Source of the DNA: Prochilodus magdalenae
Lineage: Eukaryota; Chordata; Actinopteri; Characiformes; Prochilodontidae
Assembly: GCA_024036415.1 (NCBI GenBank)
Contig: JAMWET010001319.1
Coordinates: 26,001-90,000 of the forward strand
Direction: 5' to 3'
Length of the DNA: 64,000 nucleotides
Part shown: positions 57,096 to 64,000 of the stretch, piece by piece
Layout: each line of letters opens with the position of its first letter
Numbering within the stretch: position 1 is the first letter of the stretch
Notes under the pieces: generated by a model
Told to the model about the DNA's origin: nothing
The model's input: the letters and a program-made list of their open reading frames with translations, nothing else
Database searches by the model: none
Made by a program: the position numbers and the translations under genes

Positions 57096-58060
57096 AAAGG
57101 GGCCTAAAGCCAAAACACAAAGAAATGGGTTTCTCGCAGGTGAATCTACAAAAGCACCAGTTTGGCTTTTGCCAGTGGATGCTGAGTGGCACCCGAGTTT
57201 CATTGATGTTATTGACCAACAAACCTGTATAACCTTGATACTGAGCAACCACTGAAGAGTGGTAAATATGGCCTGTGAATTTAAACAAAGCATGAACACT
57301 TAGATGTCCAGAGTTATGCTTTTGCTAGTCCAGTATATATGTACTTATTTAATCACATGTTTAATGATGCAGTTATGTAGTGAATTAAATTAGATTTACA
57401 TTCTACGTTGACATGTGATTTTCAGTTTTTTTTCCAGTGTGCAGAAAAACATGATGTGCTACTGTCCTCGAATTACCTTTCAGACCTCTCAGTTCTTCCC
57501 TTTCCCCTCTCCCCCGGTATCTTTCCTCTCTATCTATGCCCCCTGGAGAGAACTAGGCCACTCATACCGCAGAAAGGAGCTAAAATAGACGCCCAGGCTC
57601 CGCCTGATTCAGGTCAATGGCTATGGCACGTTCAAAGCTCAATGGGGGCCTGTTTCTGCTGCTGCGGACCACCAGAAATCATGCGCGCCCAATTTGAGAT
57701 AGAAAAGCATGATGCGCTCACTGCACTTGAGAATCTGTTTCCATTTCACCAGACGTGGTTCAAGTATGGGATTAGGGTCAATGTGGTCATTAGATTGGCC
57801 TTTGTGTGGCATATCGGACCACAGGGGATGCCATTTCTCTTAAACGCATCAACTCCTATTACAGTATGAAGACAGAGCACAGTGTCTGCATGTTCCAGCC
57901 AATTAGATTTCATTACATCGCTGCCCAAGAAAAAACGAGCATCCTCCAAACAGCAAGTTCACAGCAGAGGATAGAACCCTTGTTTACTCTTAATGAGAGT
58001 TGTGGAGTGATTTTCACTAATGTACAGAGCAGCTGCCATGTGATGTAGAAAAGTATGTGA
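57096..58060. other. unique stretch
   Basis: Free of recognised repeats, with a 153-codon frame (57408-57869 +) that has no recognisable domain. 57560-58000 is a candidate conserved non-coding element on composition only. Confidence 0.4.
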
Positions 58061-58062
58061 TA

Positions 58063-59330
58063 TGATAGATATTGCTAGGTGGTTGCTGAAGCGTTGCTAG
58101 AAGGTTACCATGGTCTACTGTGTGTTTACTAAAGTGTGGTTGTTAAGGTATTCCTAATCAGTCGCGATTGTTTTGCTAGGTGATTGCTGAGGTGTAACCA
58201 GGTGGTTGCCAGTGCCTACTGTGTGGTTACTAAAGTGTGGTTGTTAAGCTGTTGCTAATTCGTTGCTAACGTATTGCTAGATGGTTTCCAAAGTCTACTG
58301 GGTTATTGCTAAGCTGTTGCTAGGTGGTTGCCAAGGTCAACCACTTGTTTACTTTAGTGTGCTTGTTAAGATTGCGCTAATCAGTCACTAATGTGTTGCT
58401 AGGTGGTTGTCAAGGTCTACTGAGTGAATACTAAAGTGTGGTTGTTAAGGTGTTGCTAATCGCGATTGTTTTGCTAGGTGATTGCTAAGGTGTAACCAGG
58501 CGGTTGCCAGTGTCTACTGTGTAAAGTGTGTAAAGTGTAGTTGTTAAGGTGTTGCTAATCAGTTGCTAACGTACTAATGTGTTGCTAGGTGGTTGCCAAG
58601 GTCTACTGAGTAAATGCTAAAGTGTGCTTGTTAAGGTATTGCTAATCGCAATTGTTTTGCTAGGTGATTGCTAAGGTGTAACCAGGCGGTTGCCATTGTC
58701 TACTGTGTAAAGTGTGTAAAGTGTAGTTGTTAAGGTGTTGCTAATCAGTCGCTAACGTACTAATGTGTTGCTAGGTGGTTGCCAAGGTCTACTGAGTGAA
58801 TACTAAAGTGTGGTTGTTAAGGTATTGCTAATCAGTTGCTAACATATTGCTAGATGGTTGCCAAGGTTTACTGGGTTATTGCTAAGCTGTTGCTAGGTAT
58901 TGCTAATCAGTCACGATTGTTTTGCTAGGTGATTGCTAAGGTGTAACCAGGCGGTTGCCAGTGTCTACTGTGTAAAGTGTGTAAAGTGTAGTTGTTAAGG
59001 TGCTGCTAATCAGTCGCTAATGTACTAATTTGTTGCTAGGTGGTTGCCAAGGTCTACTGAGTGAATACTAAAGTGTGGTTGTTAAGGTATTGCTAATCAG
59101 TCGCAATTGTAATGTGTGGTTTTTAGGGTGTCGCTAATATGTTACTAGGCTGATGTACTGGGTGGTTGCTGTGTTGCATGGTGATTGTTAAGGTGTTGAG
59201 AGCCAGTCACTAATGAGTTCCCAAGGCATATGGTGTGGTTGCTAACATGTTGCTAAGTAGTTACTAATAGGTATGGGGTCATTGCTATGGCATTGCTAAC
59301 GAGTTGCATTGGTCCACCGGATAATTACTA
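58063..59330. repeat. GTTGCTAGG-rich tandem repeat, about 1.27 kb
   Basis: Words TTGCTAGGTGGTTGCCAAGG, GTCTACTGAGTGAATACTAA, GTGTGGTTGTTAAGGTATTG and CTAATCAGTCGC recur. Larger blocks marked by GTAACCAGGCGGTTGCCA recur at about 58194, 58493, 58679 and 58944, so spacing is irregular (about 185-300 bp). Related fragments in both orientations flank the Tc1 element at 60660-60840 and 61925-62045. Confidence 0.9.
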
Positions 59331-59331
59331 A

Positions 59332-59332
<1 letters not shown>

Positions 59333-59385
<53 letters not shown>
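59333..59385. repeat. (ATCT)n microsatellite
   Basis: About 13 ATCT repeats running into TATATATATA. Confidence 0.95.
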
Positions 59386-59386
<1 letters not shown>

Positions 59387-60659
59387 ATATATACATTCAG
59401 ATTGTGGATTCTTGCTACTGCAGAGGATCTTGAGGGGAACTGGAGGTCCAGCTCCAGTTCGCTGTTGCTTTTGTAGGTTTGCTGCTCACTAATTTATCTG
59501 AAGCTCTCTTGTGAGCTCAGAAACATATTTTAAAGCTGTATTGGAACATGAGACCCATAGTAGCATCCTGCTATGGATGGTGTGTTTCGGTTTAATGAAG
59601 CCTGCCAGCATTTATGGAAATAATATTCACCACTATTTTGAGAAGATTAACAAGAAGACAGATGCGTTCTGATTCAGCCTGAAGTCACAAAATAAAAATC
59701 TCACTGCTTTAAATAGCTCAGTGTTTCTGTAATTGCAGTCACTAGCAGAACCGCACATGCCAGGACTGTTGCCACCATGTGTTTCAGGTCTTGGTGTTGT
59801 TGTGTTTTTTTAGCTCGTCCCCAACTTCCTGAGCAATGAACTCACTCAAACAATGTTCCGATTCCAAGAAGTGGTGTTTAAAATGCTAGAGTGGATCCCG
59901 GTGCGTTTGTATTGTGGGAAGGGCGAACGTGCATATTTAGATTCTTGGGCCCTCAGAAATCCTCTCTCACGGCCAGTAAAGTGGTTTGGATGTTGTTTAA
60001 AATGGAAGCTGATGCTTTTCTTTATGGCTGTAGCTATAAAAACACAGCGTTCAAGCTGTAGACGTCTGCTCTACCTTCTATTCTGGCTTAAACAGGTTTC
60101 TGCAGGATAGGTCTGTCGTTAAAGTAGTCACAGATTTAAAAGGCCGCTCCTTCATCCTGTGTGCTGATTACAGCTGAGACTGTGTACAGAGCTTTGCTGA
60201 TGGATGTCATTGTTTTTGTGGGTCAACCTCATATTTCCAGCAGTCAGTTTTGCTCATAGCACACAAATGAAAGCTAATGCTTTGACATAAACTACATGTA
60301 CATGATGTTTTTATTAAAATGGAAGTAAAAATCCATTAAAATAACATAACATGAAAACTTGGAAACTTCAGTTCATGCATTAATAAGTAATAATGATAAA
60401 TATAATGAACTGGTGATGTTTGGTGTGCTTATAATGGTTGATTACATCATTAAGAAGGCCATGCTGTCATTTGGGCAGCTGTAACTACCGGTTTGAATAA
60501 ATGTTGAATAAAGGATAACCAAAAGACAAATGTGAAAACTGAAATGCCAGTTTGGCTATTATGATTACATTATTATGATGTAAATGTTTAATTTTCTCCC
60601 AAGTCAACTAAAAGTTTCTCATTTTTATGAGTTCATGCTTAAAGTTTGAAACACCTTAG
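59386..60659. other. unique non-coding stretch
   Basis: No gene recognised; the 85-codon frame at 59853-60110 has no recognisable domain. Confidence 0.45.
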
Positions 60660-60840
60660 CAACCATTGGGAATACCATAACAACCACGCGGTAAAATCTT
60701 AGCAGCCTCTTGAATTACCACAGCCACTGGGTATCAACAACTTACCAACCACCTGGAAAATCCATAGCAGCAACTATTCCTGGTGGCTGCAGGGTGGTTG
60801 TTATGGTATTTTAGGTGGTTGCCAACATGCTGCATGCGGT
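60660..60840. repeat. GTTGCTA-type repeat, left of the Tc1 element
   Basis: AGCAACCATT ... ACCACCTGGAAAATCCATAG, then GGGTGGTTGTTATGG ... GGTGGTTGCCAAC: the motif appears first in reverse and then in forward orientation. Confidence 0.65.
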
Positions 60841-60842
60841 GG

Positions 60843-61927
60843 TGTGAAAAAGTTTTTGCCCCCTTAATAATTTCTTATTTTTTTGTATGTTGGTCACTCA
60901 ACAAGTTTAAACAAATTTAAATCCAAACCCACATGCCCCTACGTGGAAACATTTGGCCCCAGTTAAAACATAACTGTGGTTCATCACACCTGAGTTCAAA
61001 TTCTGACCTGACAAAGTTAAGTAGACCAAAAGATACTCAAAAGCTAGACACCATGCCAAGATTCAAAGAAATTTAGGAACAAATGAAAAAGAAAGTAATT
61101 GAGATCTATTAGTCTGAAAAAGGTTATAAAGCCATTTCTTAAGTTGAGAGCTATTATCCATAAATGGCAAAAATGTGGAACAGTGGTGAACTTTCCCAGG
61201 AGTGGCTGGCAGACCAAAATTACTCCAAGAGCGCAGCAATGTCAGCGTTCATGACTCCACCATAATAAAGAGACTGGGCAAAAATGCCCTGCATCCCAGA
61301 GTGCCAAGACAAAAACCAATGCTGAGCAAAAAGAGCATTAAGGCTTGTCTCAATTTTGCCAGAAAACATCTTGATTCCCAAGACTTTTGGAAAAATACTC
61401 TGTGGACTGATGAGACAAAAGTTGAACTTTTTGGAAGGTGTGTGTCCTAATACATCTGGCATAAAAGTAACACAACATTACAGTAAAATATGGTGGTGGT
61501 AGTGTGATGTTCTCTGGCTTTGCTGCTTCAGGACCTGGAAGACTTACTGTGATAAATGGAACCATGAATTCCACTGTCTGCCAAAAGGTCCTGAAGGAGA
61601 ATGTCCCGCCATCTGTTTGTGACCTCAAGCTAAAATGAGGTTGGGTTCTGCAGCAGGACAATGATCCAAAACACACCAGTAAGTCCACCTCTGAATGGCT
61701 GAAGAAAAACAAAGTGAAGACTTTGGAGTGGCCTAGTCAAAGTCCTGACCTGAATCCTATTGAGATGCTGTGGCATGACCTTAAAAAGGCGGTTCATGCT
61801 CGAAAACCCTCCAATGTGGCTGAATTACAACAGCTCTGCAAAGTGGACCAAAATTCCTCCACAGCACTGTGAAAGACTCACTGCAAGTTACCGCAAAAAC
61901 TTGATTGCAATGGTTGCTGCTAAGTGT
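60843..61927 (+). mobile_element. Tc1 element, 3'-truncated
   Basis: It starts TGTGAAAAAGTTTTTGCCCC, a typical fish Tc1 end, and runs through a transposase pseudogene to AATGGTTGCTGCTAAGTGTG. The expected right terminal repeat is missing; GTTGCTA-type repeat DNA follows directly. It lies within that repeat on both sides. Confidence 0.88.
61053..61925 (+). pseudogene. Tc1 transposase pseudogene (DD34E)
   Basis: ATG at 61053 (MPRFKEI, then an in-frame TAG at 61074). The best open piece, 61202-61450, reads GRPKLLQERSNVSVHDSTII, KRLGKNALHPRVPRQKPMLS and LWTDETKVELFGRCVS. This covers the second DNA-binding region and the first catalytic Asp (WTDET). The second Asp lies in [10 protein letters not shown] (GAC 61657-61659) and the Glu in [10 protein letters not shown] (GAG 61762-61764). 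They share a frame with 34 residues between, the Tc1 DD34E signature. Frameshifts separate the first Asp from the second, and CGA-to-TGA type stops occur (near 61636). All landmarks of a family length near 340 residues are traceable, but it is not functional. Confidence 0.9.
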
Positions 61928-62046
61928 GGCCATAGCAACTGCTTAGCAATGACCTGTTACCTAACAACACCTTAGCAACCACCTGGGACACTAATGCAAT
62001 TGTATACCAACTGCTTAATAGCAAAAACCTAGCAGCACCCTAGCAG
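61928..62046. repeat. GTTGCTA-type repeat, right of the Tc1 element (reversed)
   Basis: ATAGCAACTGCTTAGCAATG, CACCTTAGCAACCACCTGGG and CTAGCAGCACCCTAGCAG continue the tandem family in reverse orientation. Confidence 0.65.
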
Positions 62047-62053
62047 TCTTAAT

Positions 62054-62113
<60 letters not shown>

Positions 62114-62114
62114 T
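62047..62114. repeat. (TAA)n microsatellite
   Basis: About 21 TAA repeats. The minus-strand poly-Tyr frame here is an artefact. Confidence 0.96.
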
Positions 62115-64000
62115 ACAGTGAACAACTGAAAAGTTTGGCGGTGTAGACAAAGAGATGGTCACAGATTTCACAGTGATTTCCCAGACTTTCTCCACAACCC
62201 CATAATAATACGATATCAATAGCATTTCTCCTACTGCTTTATATAGATACATTCATCAGTCCAACGCAACAAACCATGGCCGCGAAGATTCAGGTGGAAC
62301 GAATCCCAGGAATGCCGTCATCCAGATGAAATTTCAGGTGGAATTAGATCATGGCCATTCAGTAAGTGTGTCCAGATTAGATTTTGCCCCCTTATTTGAT
62401 CAGGAGTGACAAAAAGATGGGAGGGACACTCTACCAAGTCCCTCTAAGACCAGGGCTTATTCTATGAGCTAACCCCAAACTTCAAACTGAGGAAACTGCT
62501 GTTCCAACTATAACCCCTGTCATTGTGAACTTGAGATGCAATGTAACGCGACACTTTTGGTTTTCTCACTACTACACACGGGGCTCAGGGCTAATGATGA
62601 CAATGACTGCTATTTCGAGGACACTGGCTGACCCACTGTAGGAGTAAGAGGAGGCTTGACAGCTTGACGGATCTGGAGATTTCCAGATGCTTGAAACTGA
62701 TATCTTGTGAGCTACGTCATTTCCCAGTCGATCACCCGGGAGATGTTGGATGTCTCAAGTTTAGTTCGTCATTTTGAGTAATATTTTATAATAACAGGTG
62801 TTATAATAATAAACTGCAACATAGGAAGTGTTTGTTAATTGAATGTTAATTAGTGTATAATAGTTAAATGTTTTCAGAGATTACATTTTTGTTTTTTTTA
62901 TTCCTTAATTTGCGAAAATCAGGTGCACTTTGGATTACAGTGCTTGCAAAGGAAACCTCCAAAGCCAATGTTTTATCCCTAGGCAGAGAGAGTGGTTATA
63001 ATATGCACAGCCTAATAGCTTGATCACAGTTCTACATGTGGGTGAGAGTGGTAGACAGTGTGTGTGTGAGAAAAAGAGAAAGACAACGGGTGAGAGAGAA
63101 AGAGAGAGAGAGACTCTGGTAAGTGAGATTTCTAACAATTCTAAAGTGTTAGCCACAAACTTGTGAGGTGTGAGGTGTTATTCATAGTCTGGTAACCTTC
63201 ATCAGTCCGGCGTGAGTTAGCACGTTGTTTCAGCCAGATGCTCAACCGGATAAGAGTCTGAACCGGTGTGTGTATGTGAGTGTGTCTGTGTGTGTGTGTG
63301 AGTGTTGTGTAACAGTGGTCCCATCTGCAGTGGACAAAGAAAGAACAGGCCCATCTGAGGCCCAGCTTCGCCCCGGTCCCCAAACAGATGCCCACTACCA
63401 CACATAACAATTATAAAGGCCATTCATTTTTTCCTCCACTCTTCATTTGCTCCCTCTGTTGCCGTTATGTTTCCTAGAAGAACGTAATATGTGTTTATCA
63501 CCTAGTTACTCATCATGTAACAATAATAGCTCTAAATAAACATGCTCTTTTTATATGTTTGATTTCAATTATATAAAAGACACTAAGCTATTAATGTCAA
63601 TAAGTAGCAAATAATTGACACTTGGGAATTTTAGGTTTACTGCTTTCTATGTGTTATTTTTTAAGTTTATGTCTGGGTTTAATTTTATTTTTTGTGGGGG
63701 GGGTGGGATTTCATTAATATATGAGTCATTGCAGTGGGATTATTTAGATAGTTGAGTTCAGCAACTCCTCAAGTACATGTCATGTCCCAATTTTGAATAT
63801 TTTAACAATAAAATCAAGTTCATAAAAAACATACCAAGATCAAAAGTTCAATGTGTACAAAATCTACTTATGAGACCTCACATAAACAAATAAAGGTAGA
63901 ACCCTTATTACCTGTTCTACTGGTTCCACAAGGCACATAGTGCTTGGACCCCGATGATTGCCACTTGCAATATAGACAGTGGTTTAGCTGGAATAGCAGT
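62115..64000. other. unique non-coding stretch
   Basis: No gene recognised. Short GT-rich patches occur at 63058-63068 and 63267-63305, and a GAGA run at 63091-63112. Confidence 0.45.

Noticed and set aside
57408..57869. 153-codon plus-strand frame
   Set aside because: No recognisable domain; may overlap a conserved non-coding element, but there is no coding evidence.

Overview
This window reads as repeat-rich, non-coding DNA from a ray-finned fish, either intergenic or inside a very large intron. The vertebrate and teleost assignment rests on the repeats: several Tc1/mariner families, tRNA-derived SINEs, L2-like and other LINE tails, solo LTRs, a TTAA-flanked piggyBac-like element and long GATA, GGAT and TATC microsatellites. 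An otophysan such as a characin or catfish is possible but not shown. I found no convincing host gene, no rRNA or free-standing tRNA gene, no CRISPR array and no bacterial-style operon. The long open frames are by-products of tandem repeats whose units contain no stop, or are chance frames.

Layout. 0-9 kb: a duplicated 135-bp segment, a decayed Tc1-like copy, a SINE, an LTR-like block and a reversed Tc1/mariner relic. 8.9-15.6 kb: two LTRs of one family in opposite orientation; the second has clear TG...CA ends and a 5-bp target duplication. 15.6-19.6 kb: mostly unique sequence. 19.6-20.6 kb: a 534-bp Tc1-type non-autonomous element sits inside a LINE-like repeat. 22.7-24.3 kb: a 34-bp minisatellite ends inside a LINE reverse-transcriptase remnant. 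25-31.8 kb: a dense nest of DNA transposons, a 96-bp near-perfect palindrome, an L2 3' end and a second Tc1-type non-autonomous copy. 32.5-34.4 kb: GATA repeats and a 1.13-kb array of a 10-bp unit. 34.8-43.9 kb: mostly unique sequence with SINEs and small inverted-repeat elements. 43.9-47.3 kb: a LINE 3' end with a GATA/GGAT tail, and a third copy of the non-autonomous Tc1 element split by a block that appears copied from the neighbouring array. 48.4-52.6 kb: a TATC array, then a Tc1/mariner-type element whose 3' end is interrupted by a 1,305-bp TTAA-flanked element that itself carries a 22-bp minisatellite. 54.6-56.6 kb: two more LTR-like units and a SINE. 56.8-62.1 kb: tandem DNA rich in GCTAGC and GTTGCTA, with a Tc1 transposase pseudogene inserted in it.

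The strongest observations are these. (1) Two copies of a non-autonomous Tc1-type element keep an identical, uninterrupted 54-residue frame that codes only for the helix-turn-helix part of the transposase; a third copy keeps the same helix-turn-helix. (2) The TTAA element is nested in a Tc1/mariner-type element. (3) The three main minisatellites hold their period without net length change over 0.9-1.4 kb and begin or end inside transposons. (4) The SINE tails match the 3' tail of the L2 LINE in the same window. No host pathway or novel multi-gene system is visible.
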